Shown: positions 6,555-14,665 of the stretch, piece by piece | Layout of the letters: each line of letters starts with the position of its first letter | Numbering within the stretch: position 1 is the stretch's first letter | DNA from: Geoalkalibacter sp. | GTDB taxonomy: Bacteria; Desulfobacterota; Desulfuromonadia; Desulfuromonadales; Geoalkalibacteraceae | NCBI RefSeq assembly: GCF_030605225.1 | Contig: NZ_JAUWAV010000040.1 | Span: 1-37,779 of the forward strand | Reading direction: 5' to 3' | Length of the DNA: 37,779 bases | Notes under the pieces: model-generated | What the model saw: the letters and a program-made list of their open reading frames with translations, nothing else | Database searches by the model: none | What the model was told of the DNA's origin: nothing | Translations under genes and position numbers: made by a program

Positions 6555-8417
6555 TTAGTGCAGACCGCCGTGCATGAAGGCGTAAATCATCAGCACCACC
6601 AGACCCAGACCGGTGATCACGGCGATAAAGCCGAAGGTCTTGAGGATGAAGTCATAGAGCACGCCCGAGGGCTTGGGCTTGACGAACTGCTCTGTGATGC
6701 CCAGTTCCTCGTAGCGCTTCCATTGATCGCCGCGTTCCTCGATGAATTCCTCCTTGTTCATTTCGCCGTTGAAGATGACGAAATCCATGGGGAACTTCTC
6801 GGGGCGGCCGTGGGTGTTGAAGAAGTGCACGGTGAAGATGAAGCCCGTCGCCAGCAACGCCTCGTCGGAGTGGATGATGGTTGCGACGTTGAAGGCCCAA
6901 CCGGGCAGAAAGCCGCCGAAGAACTCAGGGAACCAAAGCATCAGGCCCGATCCGCCGATGGCGATCATACCCCAGAAGACCGCGAGGAAGTCGAATTTCT
7001 CCCAGTAGGTCCAGCGCTCGAAGGTCGGCTTGGGACCCAGGAACAGGAACCAGCGGAACATCCCGGCGATATCGTTGATGTCGCGCAGGTTGGGGAACAG
7101 GGAATCAGGACCGAACAGGCGCTGAATCGGATTGCCGGGGATATCCTTGCGCACGAAGAGGAAGTTGTAGCTCATGACCACCGCGGCACCGAAGTAAACG
7201 AAGGTGATGACCGCGCAGGCGCGATGGATCAGGCCGGCATTGTGGGCGCCGCCGAAGAAATCCATGAGAATCTTCGCCCAGGGCTGGCTGGCGAACTTGA
7301 GGGGCAGACCCGTCAACGACAGGCCGAGGAAGCTGATGATGACCAGCAGGTGCAGGAAGATGTGCAGCCGGTTGAAGCGGCGATAGATCTTGTAGGCATC
7401 GGGGATGTGATGATGCGCCTCGCCGCGAATCAGGGCGGCGCGCTTCTCACGGTTTTCCACGAAGCCGCGGAACATCCACAGCAGGGTATGCACCCAGAAC
7501 ACCGCGAAGACCGAAACCAGCAGGGTGGTCATGCTGACGAAGGTCCAGTAGAGAATGGGATAATTCTCGCGGTCGCTGTAGTCGCCATGGGCGTAGAACT
7601 TGGTGAACAGGGGCGTGGCGCCGGGATGGCAGGCGCCGCAGGTTTGCACCAGGTTGGCGGGATTGGTGCTGGCGCGCGGATCATTGTGTTGAAACACGGC
7701 ATGGGAGGTGTGGCAATCGGCGCAGCCGGCCACCAGCTCGGGGTAGCCGAGGCGATAGCTCTTGCCGTGATAGCTGTCCATGTAGGTGGAAACGGCCACG
7801 GTGGTCACGTTGTTGCGCGCCATCATCTCCCGGTCGGCATGACAGTCAAGGCAGACGCGGGTATGGAATTCGCGGGTCGCGAAATCCGTGGGATCGCCGA
7901 CTTCCTGAATCTGGTGCAGATTGTGGCAGTCGAAGCAGGCGGCCGAATCCATGTTGCCGGCGGCCACGGCCTGGCCGTGCACCGATTCATGGTAGATTTC
8001 GTAAGCGTCGGCGTGGCACTCGGTGCACTTGGCGACGGCGATGCGCTTGTCGCCCTGCCAGTAGTTGTGGCTGTGGATGTCGTGGTGACAGGCCGCGCAG
8101 GTGATGTCGTTGAGCATGTGCACCGAGGCGTAATGCTCGGCGGTTTCCTTCTTGTGGCAGCGCACGCATTGGGGCGGACCGGGCATCTGCTCGCCGATCA
8201 TGTGCGCGTCGAGGTCGGTGATGTCGGTGTGGCAGCTGGTGCAGGCGTTACGTCCATGCACCGACGCGGCGAAGTCCTCGGCGGAAACAACGTCCGAATG
8301 GCATTCGAGGCAGGTCAGGGGGTCGATGGCCAGGCCGTTTTCCGCCGCCGCGGCGTTCAGGCACAGGGGTAGCAGGAAAAACAGCGCGAGCGTCAACCGG
8401 GATAAAATCTTCGACAT
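6555..8417 (-). CDS. cbcL: Nine-heme cytochrome c / diheme cytochrome b fusion, CbcL-like menaquinol oxidase
   Basis: A 620-residue fusion. A Sec signal (residues 1-25) is followed by a periplasmic domain with nine CXXCH motifs, whose first cysteines are at 36, 59, 84, 107, 131, 161, 189, 232 and 260. The C-terminal half has about six membrane helices with histidines placed as in HydC/FdnI-type diheme cytochrome b (for example RLHIFLH, LIHRAC, IIHSDE, TVHFFNTH). Nine c-hemes plus a diheme b domain is the architecture described for Geobacter sulfurreducens CbcL, an inner-membrane protein needed for respiration with low-potential extracellular acceptors. The inferred role is to oxidise menaquinol and pass electrons to periplasmic cytochromes. 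The ATG at 8417 follows AGGAGG; a longer in-frame extension lacks export features. The symbol rests on architecture, not alignment. Confidence 0.78.
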   Translation of the reverse strand: MSKILSRLTLALFFLLPLCLNAAAAENGLAIDPLTCLECHSDVVSAEDFAASVHGRNACTSCHTDITDLDAHMIGEQMPGPPQCVRCHKKETAEHYASVHMLNDITCAACHHDIHSHNYWQGDKRIAVAKCTECHADAYEIYHESVHGQAVAAGNMDSAACFDCHNLHQIQEVGDPTDFATREFHTRVCLDCHADREMMARNNVTTVAVSTYMDSYHGKSYRLGYPELVAGCADCHTSHAVFQHNDPRASTNPANLVQTCGACHPGATPLFTKFYAHGDYSDRENYPILYWTFVSMTTLLVSVFAVFWVHTLLWMFRGFVENREKRAALIRGEAHHHIPDAYKIYRRFNRLHIFLHLLVIISFLGLSLTGLPLKFASQPWAKILMDFFGGAHNAGLIHRACAVITFVYFGAAVVMSYNFLFVRKDIPGNPIQRLFGPDSLFPNLRDINDIAGMFRWFLFLGPKPTFERWTYWEKFDFLAVFWGMIAIGGSGLMLWFPEFFGGFLPGWAFNVATIIHSDEALLATGFIFTVHFFNTHGRPEKFPMDFVIFNGEMNKEEFIEERGDQWKRYEELGITEQFVKPKPSGVLYDFILKTFGFIAVITGLGLVVLMIYAFMHGGLH

Positions 8418-8460
8418 TGTACTCCTCCTGGCGTGGTTACTCCCAAAAAATCCCATCCAA

Positions 8461-8475
8461 CAACACTGGGTGTTG
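8461..8475. repeat. Inverted repeat upstream of the cbcL-like gene
   Basis: CAACAC, three bases, then GTGTTG, about 45 bp upstream of the start codon at 8417. It may be an operator or a leader hairpin. No clear -35/-10 pair could be assigned in the short gap between the atpE terminator and the gene. Confidence 0.35.
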
Positions 8476-8527
8476 CGTGGCAGTGTACAAAAATAAAAAA
8501 CAGGGTGCGCTGGTGGGGTTTGTCCGC

Positions 8528-8566
8528 AAAAAAAGAGGGTGCGCTTCTGGGGGAAGCGCACCCTCT
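8528..8566 (-). terminator. Rho-independent terminator after atpE
   Basis: Reading the minus strand, a perfect stem of about 14 bp (8566-8553 with 8547-8534), a five-base loop and then seven T residues (8534-8528) follow the atpE stop codon. It ends the Fo operon and separates it from the cbcL-like gene. Confidence 0.92.
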
Positions 8567-8576
8567 CGGGTTCTCC

Positions 8577-8843
8577 TTACCGGGTGGCCAGGTTGATGAC
8601 CTGCTCGGTGAAGGGGTTGGCGAAGAGAATGATCATCGCCACGACGAACACGTAGATGGCAAGGGACTCGATCATGGCCAGACCGATCATCAGGGTGGTC
8701 AGGACCTTGCCGCTGGCGCCGGGATTGCGGGCCACGCCCTCGACGGCGCTGCGGATGGCGTTACCCATACCGAGACCGGTGCCCAGCGAACCCAGAGCCA
8801 TTGCGAAACCTGCCGAAATCATGCACCAAGTGAAAAAATCCAT
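8577..8843 (-). CDS. atpE: ATP synthase Fo subunit c
   Basis: An 88-residue proteolipid hairpin forming the rotor ring of the ATP synthase. Two membrane helices flank the polar loop (RNPGASG, about 39-45). The ion-carrying carboxylate is Glu59 in MIESLAIY. Set against the Na+-binding c subunit of Ilyobacter (from memory), Ser follows the Glu (Ser60), but the Gln of helix 1 is replaced by Met26 and the following Thr by Leu61. This argues for proton rather than sodium coupling. AAGGAG precedes the ATG. Last gene of the atpZ-I-B-E operon; a strong terminator follows. F1 genes are absent from the window. Confidence 0.95.
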   Translation of the reverse strand: MDFFTWCMISAGFAMALGSLGTGLGMGNAIRSAVEGVARNPGASGKVLTTLMIGLAMIESLAIYVFVVAMIILFANPFTEQVINLATR

Positions 8844-8874
8844 TTTCCTTTTCTCCTTTTTCCTGAGTGATTTT

Positions 8875-8890
8875 CCTATATGTATATAGG
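8875..8890. repeat. Near-perfect palindrome between atpB and atpE
   Basis: CCTATAT (8875-8881), two bases, then ATATAGG (8884-8890) in the 79-bp atpB-atpE gap. It might be an RNA hairpin that adjusts expression of subunit c relative to subunit a, or part of an internal promoter. Confidence 0.35.
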
Positions 8891-8922
8891 ACCTGTGACA
8901 TAGCCTATGTTGCCTTGTTTGT

Positions 8923-9597
8923 TTAGTGCGCTTCTTCCAGGGAGCCGGCCAGATAGATCATGGCGAGCAGGGTGAAAACAAAGGTCTGGATGAAGCAGAT
9001 CAGAATGCCGAGCAGCATCATCGGCACCGGCAACAGGAAGGGCACCAGGGTCATGAAGATCATGAGCACGACTTCCTTGCCGAACATGTTGCCGAAAAGA
9101 CGCAGGGTGAGCGACACCAGGCGGGCGATGTGGCCGATGAGCTCGATGGGGATCATGATGGGCGCCAGCCACCACACCGGGCCGACGAAATGCTTGAAGT
9201 AGTGCAGGCCGTGCTCCTTGATCCCGATGACGTGGGTCAGCACCACCACGGTCAGCGCCATGGCCACGTTGGTGTTGACGTTGGCGGTGGGGGGGAAGAA
9301 GCTGGGCACCAGGCCGAAGAGGTTGCACACCAGGATGAACAGGGCCAGGGTGCCGATCAGGGGGAAGTAGGGCCGCCCCTTGGGACCCATGATCTGCTCC
9401 ATGAGATCGAGTATCGCGCCGGCGATGACTTCCATGAAGTTCTGCAGGCCCTGGGGCACCATCTTGAGGTTGCGCCCGGCCAGAAAAGCGAGCAGCGCCA
9501 GCACCGCCATGGCCAGCCAGGCATAAAGCACATGGGGTCCGACATGGAGGTTGACCTGCTCGGCCAGCCACTCCAGAAAGAGAAAAGGATGAATCAT
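8923..9597 (-). CDS. atpB: ATP synthase Fo subunit a
   Basis: A 224-residue membrane stator subunit that forms the two ion half-channels next to the c ring. The essential arginine is Arg166 in SLTLRLFGN, and the family helices are in place (GxxPFxF-like region near 95-102, [12 protein letters not shown] at 151-162). I chose the ATG at 9597 (MIHPFLF) with AAGGAG about 11 nt upstream; a longer reading to 9693 overlaps atpI. It is on the short side for the family but complete. It sits between atpI and atpE in the split Fo operon. Confidence 0.95.
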   Translation of the reverse strand: MIHPFLFLEWLAEQVNLHVGPHVLYAWLAMAVLALLAFLAGRNLKMVPQGLQNFMEVIAGAILDLMEQIMGPKGRPYFPLIGTLALFILVCNLFGLVPSFFPPTANVNTNVAMALTVVVLTHVIGIKEHGLHYFKHFVGPVWWLAPIMIPIELIGHIARLVSLTLRLFGNMFGKEVVLMIFMTLVPFLLPVPMMLLGILICFIQTFVFTLLAMIYLAGSLEEAH

Positions 9598-9625
9598 GAG
9601 CGATAAATCTCCTTGGAAAATTCTC

Positions 9626-10000
9626 TCACCCGCGCCGGACCAGCCGTGCAAGCGCGGTACAGAAGATGTTGATGACCACCACCGAAAGACCAAGCGTCAG
9701 GCCCACGGGATGCAAGCCGAGGCGGCCGATGAGCACGTACAGAATCAGGCCGAGCCCCGCCAGGCGCAAAAAATAGCGAACCTGAAAACCTCGGGCCGCC
9801 TGGGGAGTCGGCTGCTCAAGAACGCGCCGCAGGGTGCGCTGCTGCCACCAGAAGCCGCCGAGGGCGAGCAGGCCGCCCACCAGGATGCCCAGGCTCAACG
9901 CGGCGGAGCGCCAGGGCAGGCTCAGGACCAGAAGGACGGCAAGAATGACCAGGTTGCGCAGGGCGACCCGATCCAGAAAGGATTGGTCGGCGTCGCTCAC
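9626..10000 (-). CDS. atpI: ATP synthase subunit I (AtpI-like assembly protein)
   Basis: A 124-residue protein with four hydrophobic segments, beginning MSDADQSFLDRV after a GTG start. The GTG overlaps the stop of atpZ as GTGA (10000-9997), a translational-coupling arrangement that fixes the start; a longer in-frame reading would lie on top of atpZ. Position and four-helix topology match the AtpI/subunit I group, which helps assemble the c ring and is not part of the mature enzyme. Sequence conservation in this family is low, so the call rests largely on context. Confidence 0.8.
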   Translation of the reverse strand: MSDADQSFLDRVALRNLVILAVLLVLSLPWRSAALSLGILVGGLLALGGFWWQQRTLRRVLEQPTPQAARGFQVRYFLRLAGLGLILYVLIGRLGLHPVGLTLGLSVVVINIFCTALARLVRRG

Positions 10001-10245
10001 TGTTTGGTTTCGCTGTTTTCCTGCTGTTGGCGCTTCAACTCGCGCTCGGTGAGGATGAAAATGTTGCGGAAGCCGGCCACGATGCCGAACAGCAGAAATA
10101 TGAGGGTCAGCCAGGGCGAGGTGCCCAACCACTTGTCGAGATAGTAACCCATGGCCAGCCCGATCAGGGTCGCCGTCACCATGGAGATGCCGACGCTGGA
10201 CAAAAAGCCCAGGGACTTGATCAGTTGGCGATTGTTTTGGGCCAT
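9997..10245 (-). CDS. atpZ: AtpZ-like small membrane protein of the ATP synthase operon
   Basis: An 82-residue protein with two membrane helices (about 12-33 and 44-62) and a charged C-terminus. The motif GxxLDKWLGTSPWLTLIFLLFG-like, in particular the Gly-Tyr-Tyr-Leu-Asp helix end and GIVAGFRN, is typical of AtpZ/Fo small subunits at the start of bacterial atp operons. The family is linked to ion uptake or complex stability; the precise role here is unknown. The start is uncertain: ATG at 10245 (MAQNN) fits the family, but neither it nor the ATG at 10263 has a clear Shine-Dalgarno site. Confidence 0.8.
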   Translation of the reverse strand: MAQNNRQLIKSLGFLSSVGISMVTATLIGLAMGYYLDKWLGTSPWLTLIFLLFGIVAGFRNIFILTERELKRQQQENSETKQ

Positions 10246-10289
10246 GGTTTTTGTATACAGCATGCAGGCTTCAGAAAAAACCCGTCCTA

Positions 10290-10316
10290 AGTATCATAGG
10301 GGGTGCGTGATGTCAA
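10290..10316 (-). promoter_or_regulatory. Candidate promoter of the Fo operon
   Basis: On the minus strand a consensus TTGACA (10316-10311) is followed after 15 nt by GATACT (10295-10290). The hexamers are good but the spacing is short. It lies in the hemL-atpZ gap, so the Fo operon probably starts here. A GTATAC element at 10253-10258 lies just downstream. Confidence 0.35.
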
Positions 10317-10344
10317 TGGCTTTTTCCGCGCTATTTCGCACCGC

Positions 10345-11628
10345 TCAAAGTCGGGCGAACACCTTGGCCGCGGCCTCGATGGTGCGGTCGAGATCCGCGC
10401 GGCTGTGGGCGATGCTCATGAAGCCGGCTTCGAACTGCGAGGGCGCGATATAGACGCCCTCGTCGAGCAATCCGCGAAAGAAGCGGCCGAAGGTCTGGGT
10501 GTCGCTCTGCGCGGCCTGGGCGAAGTTGTCGACGGGGCCTTCGTGGAAATAGGTGCAGAACATGCCGCCCACCCGCTGCAGGCAGGTTTTCCGGGCGGTG
10601 GCGCTCGCCGCCTGGCGCAGGCCCTGTTCGAGGTAGGCGCTTTGTTCCTCGATCTGCTGGTAGAAGCCTTCCTCCCTGAGCAGCGCCAGGGTCGCAAGGC
10701 CCGCGCTCATGGCCAGGGGATTGCCCGAGAGAGTGCCGGCCTGGTAGACCCCGCCCTGGGGCGAGAGCAGATCCATGATCTCGGCCTTGCCGCCGAAGGC
10801 GCCGACGGGCATGCCGCCGCCGATGATCTTGCCCAGGCACACCAGGTCGCCGTAGATCCCGAAGCGCTCCTGGGCGCCGCCGTAGGCCAGGCGAAAGCCG
10901 GTCATGACCTCGTCGATGATGAGCACGATGCCTTCGGCGCTGCACAGGGCGCGCAACCCTTCGAGAAAACCGGGGCGGGGGATGACGCAGCCCATGTTGC
11001 CGGCCACCGGTTCGAGGATGATGCAGGCGATCTCGCCCTGATTGGCCGCCACCAGCGTCTGGACCTCGGCGAGGTCGTTGTAGGTGGCGGTGAGGGTGTG
11101 CTTGGCGAAATCCGCCGGCACGCCGGGGGAGGTCGGCACGCCGAAGGTGGCCGCGCCGCTGCCGGCCTTGACCAGCAGGCTGTCGGCGTGACCGTGGTAG
11201 CAGCCGTCGAATTTGAGGATCTTGTCGCGCCCGGTGTAGCCGCGCGCCAGGCGGATGGCGCTCATGGTCGCCTCGGTGCCCGAGCTGACCATGCGCACTT
11301 TTTCCATGTTGGGATAGGCTTCGCACACCGCTTCCGCCAGCTGGGTTTCCAGGGGGGTGGGGGCGCCGAAGGAGGTGCCGTCGGCGGCTGTCTTGCGAAT
11401 CGCCTCGATGACCTTGGGATGGGCATGGCCGAGGATCATCGGGCCCCAGGAGCCCACGTAGTCGATGTACTCGTTGCCGTCGACGTCGTAGACGCGGGCG
11501 CCCTGGGCGCGCGCGATGAACACCGGATCGCAGCCCACCGACTTAAAGGCGCGCACCGGGCTGTTGACCCCGCCCGGAATAAAGCGTTTGGCCTGCGCGA
11601 AGAGCTTTGCTGATTCCTTGTGCTCCAT
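10345..11628 (-). CDS. hemL: Glutamate-1-semialdehyde 2,1-aminomutase
   Basis: A 427-residue PLP enzyme converting glutamate-1-semialdehyde to 5-aminolevulinate in C5 haem synthesis. Family landmarks are the N-terminal [14 protein letters not shown] (15-28), [15 protein letters not shown] (115-129), the PLP-aspartate region [10 protein letters not shown] (237-246) and the Schiff-base Lys267 in [13 protein letters not shown]. Length is normal. I start it at the ATG at 11628 (MEHKES); a longer in-frame reading would overlap a candidate promoter. Its place beside multiheme cytochrome and ATP synthase genes fits high haem demand. It is divergent from rnfA. Confidence 0.97.
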   Translation of the reverse strand: MEHKESAKLFAQAKRFIPGGVNSPVRAFKSVGCDPVFIARAQGARVYDVDGNEYIDYVGSWGPMILGHAHPKVIEAIRKTAADGTSFGAPTPLETQLAEAVCEAYPNMEKVRMVSSGTEATMSAIRLARGYTGRDKILKFDGCYHGHADSLLVKAGSGAATFGVPTSPGVPADFAKHTLTATYNDLAEVQTLVAANQGEIACIILEPVAGNMGCVIPRPGFLEGLRALCSAEGIVLIIDEVMTGFRLAYGGAQERFGIYGDLVCLGKIIGGGMPVGAFGGKAEIMDLLSPQGGVYQAGTLSGNPLAMSAGLATLALLREEGFYQQIEEQSAYLEQGLRQAASATARKTCLQRVGGMFCTYFHEGPVDNFAQAAQSDTQTFGRFFRGLLDEGVYIAPSQFEAGFMSIAHSRADLDRTIEAAAKVFARL

Positions 11629-11711
11629 GGCGTGAATACCCTCGGTTCGGTTGGGGGGCGAAAGCCCGGTTTGGGATAACTCCTGGCCGCGGGCGGCGGC
11701 AAGTGAAGGCT

Positions 11712-11740
11712 TGCTTAGCATGGGTGGCCGATGATGTCAA
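11712..11740 (-). promoter_or_regulatory. Candidate promoter of hemL
   Basis: On the minus strand TTGACA (11740-11735) is followed after 17 nt by TAAGCA (11717-11712), preceded by TG as in an extended -10. The -35 is consensus and the -10 is weak. Predicted leader is about 75 nt. Confidence 0.35.
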
Positions 11741-11771
11741 GCCGCGTCGCCGGGGCGTCTGTCGTTAGCGT

Positions 11772-11800
11772 TTGACAGGGAGGCGGCACTCCTTTACATT
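11772..11800 (+). promoter_or_regulatory. Candidate sigma-70 promoter of the rnf operon
   Basis: TTGACA (11772-11777), a 17-nt spacer and TACATT (11795-11800; 4 of 6 matches). Predicted leader is about 45 nt to the GTG at 11854, which has GGAG at 11844-11847. Confidence 0.55.
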
Positions 11801-11853
11801 GTTCAGCCTGATCCAATTTGCGCTTTTTGGGATAAATCCCGTCGGAGCCTGTT

Positions 11854-12435
11854 GTGACCGAACTGTTCCTCATCTTCATCAGCGCCGCTTTCGTCAACAA
11901 CTTCGTGCTCGCCCGCTTCCTCGGCATCTGCCCCTTCATGGGGGTATCCAAGAAGGTGGAAACGGCCCTGGGCATGGGCATGGCGGTCACCTTCGTCATG
12001 ACGGTGGCCACGGTCACGACCTGGTTCATCCAGTACTTCATTCTGACGCCCTTCAATATTGAATATCTCCAGACCATCGCCTTCATCCTGGTCATCGCCT
12101 CGCTGGTGCAGTTGGTGGAGATGGTCATTCAAAAAACCAGCCCGGTGCTTTATCAGTCCCTGGGGATTTTCCTGCCCCTGATCACCACCAACTGCGCCGT
12201 TCTCGGCTTGGCGGTGCTGAGCATCCAGAAGGGCTATTCCTTTCTCGAAGCCGTGGTTTTCGCCGTCGGCGCGGCGGCCGGTTTTACCCTGGCCCTGGTA
12301 TTGTTCGCCGGCCTGCGCGAGCGCGTCGAGCTCTCCGCCGTGCCGCGCGCTTTTCAGGGGGCCGCCATCGGTTTTGTCACCGCCGGGCTGCTGGCCCTGG
12401 CCTTCATGGGTTTTGCGGGGTTGGTCAAGGGCTAG
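11854..12435 (+). CDS. rnfA: Rnf complex membrane subunit A
   Basis: A 193-residue protein with six membrane helices, one of the paired inverted-topology subunits (with RnfE) of the ion-translocating ferredoxin:NAD+ oxidoreductase. Diagnostic segments are [18 protein letters not shown] (residues 14-31), with the conserved Cys that contributes to the intramembrane Fe-S site shared by RnfA and RnfE, and [10 protein letters not shown] (109-118). The GTG start is set by GGAG six nt upstream and the FLIFIS N-terminus typical of the family. First gene of an intact ABCDGE operon, the proteobacterial order. Confidence 0.96.
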   Translation: MTELFLIFISAAFVNNFVLARFLGICPFMGVSKKVETALGMGMAVTFVMTVATVTTWFIQYFILTPFNIEYLQTIAFILVIASLVQLVEMVIQKTSPVLYQSLGIFLPLITTNCAVLGLAVLSIQKGYSFLEAVVFAVGAAAGFTLALVLFAGLRERVELSAVPRAFQGAAIGFVTAGLLALAFMGFAGLVKG

Positions 12436-12456
12436 GCGCGATGGGTCTGTCGAGGG

Positions 12457-13314
12457 ATGGTTCTCATGATTGAAGCCGTATTGAGCATCGGCGGCATCGG
12501 CCTGACGGCGGCGGTGGCACTCGGGCTGGCGGCGAAGAAGTTTGCCGTGGAGGTCGATCCGCGTGAACTGGCGGTGTTGGAAGCCCTGCCCGGCGCCAAT
12601 TGCGGCGCCTGCGGTTTTCCCGGCTGCGGCGGCTTCGCCAAGGCCCTGGTCGAGGGCAAGGCCAACCCGAATGCCTGTACTCCCGGCGGCCAAGGGACGG
12701 TGGAGAAGATTGCCCATATCCTGGGCATCGCGGCGGTGGCCGCCGATCCCCGGGTGGCGGTGGTGCTGTGCCAGGGCGACAACCGCCAGGCGGCGCTCAA
12801 ATATCGCTATGTGGGGATGGGTGACTGCAATGCCGCGCAGCGCCTCGCCGAGGGTCCCAAGCAGTGCCCCGGAGGCTGTCTGGGCCTGGGCTCCTGCGCG
12901 CGAATCTGTCCCTTCGGCGCCATCGAAATCACTGACGAGGGGCTGGCGGTGATCAGCCGCGAACTCTGCACCGGCTGCACCAAGTGCGTCGCCGCCTGTC
13001 CGCGCAACGTCATCCGCATGACGCCCCTCTCCGCCAGCGTGCATGTGCTCTGCAACAGCCACGACAAGGGGGCGCAGGTGCGCAAATACTGCGCGGTGGG
13101 TTGTATCGCCTGTCATATCTGCGCCAAGACCGTGCCCGGGGCCTATGTGATCGAGGAGTTCCTCGCGCGCGTAATTTACGAGCATCACCAGGAGGCCGGA
13201 GCGGCCGTAGAAAAATGCCCGACCCATTGCATTCGCGATTTTGCTCGGGGGTATCCGCCGGGAAGCCGGTTTGCCGCGCCGACCGTGCCCGTTGGCGGCA
13301 AGAGTGCCGCCTGA
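12457..13314 (+). CDS. rnfB: Rnf complex ferredoxin-like subunit B
   Basis: A 285-residue membrane-anchored Fe-S protein that takes electrons from ferredoxin. After the N-terminal helix (4-26) comes the four-Cys domain NCGACGFPGCGG plus C74 (C49, C52, C57, C74), then CPGGCLGLGSCARICP and CTGCTKCVAACP ferredoxin-type motifs, and a further Cys-rich C-terminal section (KYCAVGCIACHIC, KCPTHCI). It is longer than E. coli RsxB, like the multi-cluster forms of anaerobes. The CIACH string mimics a haem site but lies in a cytoplasmic Fe-S domain. ATG at 12457 or 12466 are both possible starts. Confidence 0.96.
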   Translation: MVLMIEAVLSIGGIGLTAAVALGLAAKKFAVEVDPRELAVLEALPGANCGACGFPGCGGFAKALVEGKANPNACTPGGQGTVEKIAHILGIAAVAADPRVAVVLCQGDNRQAALKYRYVGMGDCNAAQRLAEGPKQCPGGCLGLGSCARICPFGAIEITDEGLAVISRELCTGCTKCVAACPRNVIRMTPLSASVHVLCNSHDKGAQVRKYCAVGCIACHICAKTVPGAYVIEEFLARVIYEHHQEAGAAVEKCPTHCIRDFARGYPPGSRFAAPTVPVGGKSAA

Positions 13315-13341
13315 GGCCGTCTGCCAGGACTCTGTGTTTTT

Positions 13342-14664
13342 ATGATGAGAAAACTCAAGACTTTTCGCGGCGGCCTGCATCCTCCCGAGCACAAGGAGCG
13401 CACCGCCCGGCTGCCCATCGAGGATTGCCCCCTGCCCGAGGAACTGGTGATCCCCCTGTCCCAGCACATCGGCGCACCGGCCGAGGTCTGCGTGGCCAAG
13501 GGCGACAAGGTGAGCCGGGGACAGCTCATCGGGCGGGCGCGCGGCTTTGTTTCGGTGCCGGTGCATGCCTCCACCTCGGGCGAGGTGCTGGCCGTGGAGC
13601 CGCGGCCCCATCCCTCGGGCAAATGGCTGCCCGCCGTGGTGCTGCGCCCCGACGGCGCCGATGCCTGGGGCGAGGCGCCCACCCCCGTGGATCATCGCGA
13701 ACTCGCCCCCGAGCAACTGCGCGAACTTATTCGCTCGGCCGGCGTGGTGGGCCTGGGCGGCGCGGCCTTTCCCACCCACGTCAAGCTCTCGCCGCCGCCG
13801 GAAAAACCCATCCACACCCTGCTCATCAACGGGGTGGAGTGTGAGCCCTATCTGACCGCCGATCATCGTCTGATGCTGGAGGAAAGCGCGCGCATTCTCA
13901 CCGGCATCGACATTTTGCGCCGCGTCCTGGGGGCGCGCCGTGTGTGCATCGGCATTGAGGCCAACAAGCCCGACGCCATCGCTCATTTGGACGAGGTGTG
14001 CCGCGGCACCGAGGTGGAGGTGGCGGCGCTGGCGGTCAAATACCCGCAGGGCGCGGAAAAACAGTTGATCGCCGCCCTCGTCGGGCGCGAGGTGCCCTCC
14101 GGCGGCTTGCCCATGGATCTCGGCGTGGTGGTGCACAACGTCGGCACGGCGGCGGCGGTGGCCGACGCGGTGGCGCAAGGCATGCCCCTGATCGAGCGCG
14201 TCACCACCCTGACCGGTCCCGCCCTCGTCCAGCCCAAGAACCTGCGGGTGCGCATCGGCACGCCCCTGCGTCATCTGGTCGAGGTCTGCGGCGGGCTCAA
14301 GGTGGACCTGGCGAAGATCATCTGCGGCGGACCCATGATGGGCGCGGCGCAACTGAGCCTTGAGGTGCCCGTGGTGCGCGGCACCAGCGGGGTGCTGCTG
14401 CTGGGCGAGGACGATAAAGCCGCGCGCGCCGAGGGCGCGTGCATTCGCTGCGGGCGTTGCGTGCGCGCCTGTCCCAGTTCGATCCTGCCGACCACCATCG
14501 CCGCCTATGCGCGCCTGGATCGTTTCGAGGACGCCGAGCGGTTTCGCGCCATGGATTGCATTGAATGCGGCTGCTGCAGCTATAGCTGTCCGGCCGCCAT
14601 TCCCCTGGTTCAGGCCGTGCGCCATGCCAAGGCGGCGATCCTGGCCCGCAGAAGGAAACTCTGA
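13342..14664 (+). CDS. rnfC: Rnf complex NADH-binding subunit C
   Basis: A 440-residue peripheral subunit that binds NAD(H) and carries FMN and two [4Fe-4S] clusters. Landmarks are FRGGLHPPEHK near the N-terminus, the glycine-rich GVVGLGGAAFPTHVKL (about 134-149), INGVECEPYLTADHRLM (about 163-179) and the cluster motifs CIRCGRCVRACP and CIECGCCSYSCP near 367-418. It lacks the long C-terminal Ala/Lys-rich extension of the E. coli protein and is close to the length of Clostridium and Acetobacterium forms. rnfD begins two bases after its stop, implying translational coupling. Confidence 0.97.
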   Translation: MMRKLKTFRGGLHPPEHKERTARLPIEDCPLPEELVIPLSQHIGAPAEVCVAKGDKVSRGQLIGRARGFVSVPVHASTSGEVLAVEPRPHPSGKWLPAVVLRPDGADAWGEAPTPVDHRELAPEQLRELIRSAGVVGLGGAAFPTHVKLSPPPEKPIHTLLINGVECEPYLTADHRLMLEESARILTGIDILRRVLGARRVCIGIEANKPDAIAHLDEVCRGTEVEVAALAVKYPQGAEKQLIAALVGREVPSGGLPMDLGVVVHNVGTAAAVADAVAQGMPLIERVTTLTGPALVQPKNLRVRIGTPLRHLVEVCGGLKVDLAKIICGGPMMGAAQLSLEVPVVRGTSGVLLLGEDDKAARAEGACIRCGRCVRACPSSILPTTIAAYARLDRFEDAERFRAMDCIECGCCSYSCPAAIPLVQAVRHAKAAILARRRKL

Positions 14665-14665
14665 C

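Noticed and set aside
13103-13117. CIACH motif in RnfB as a haem site
   Set aside because: It sits within a cytoplasmic Cys-rich Fe-S domain and its Cys spacing fits cluster ligation, so c-type haem attachment is not expected.
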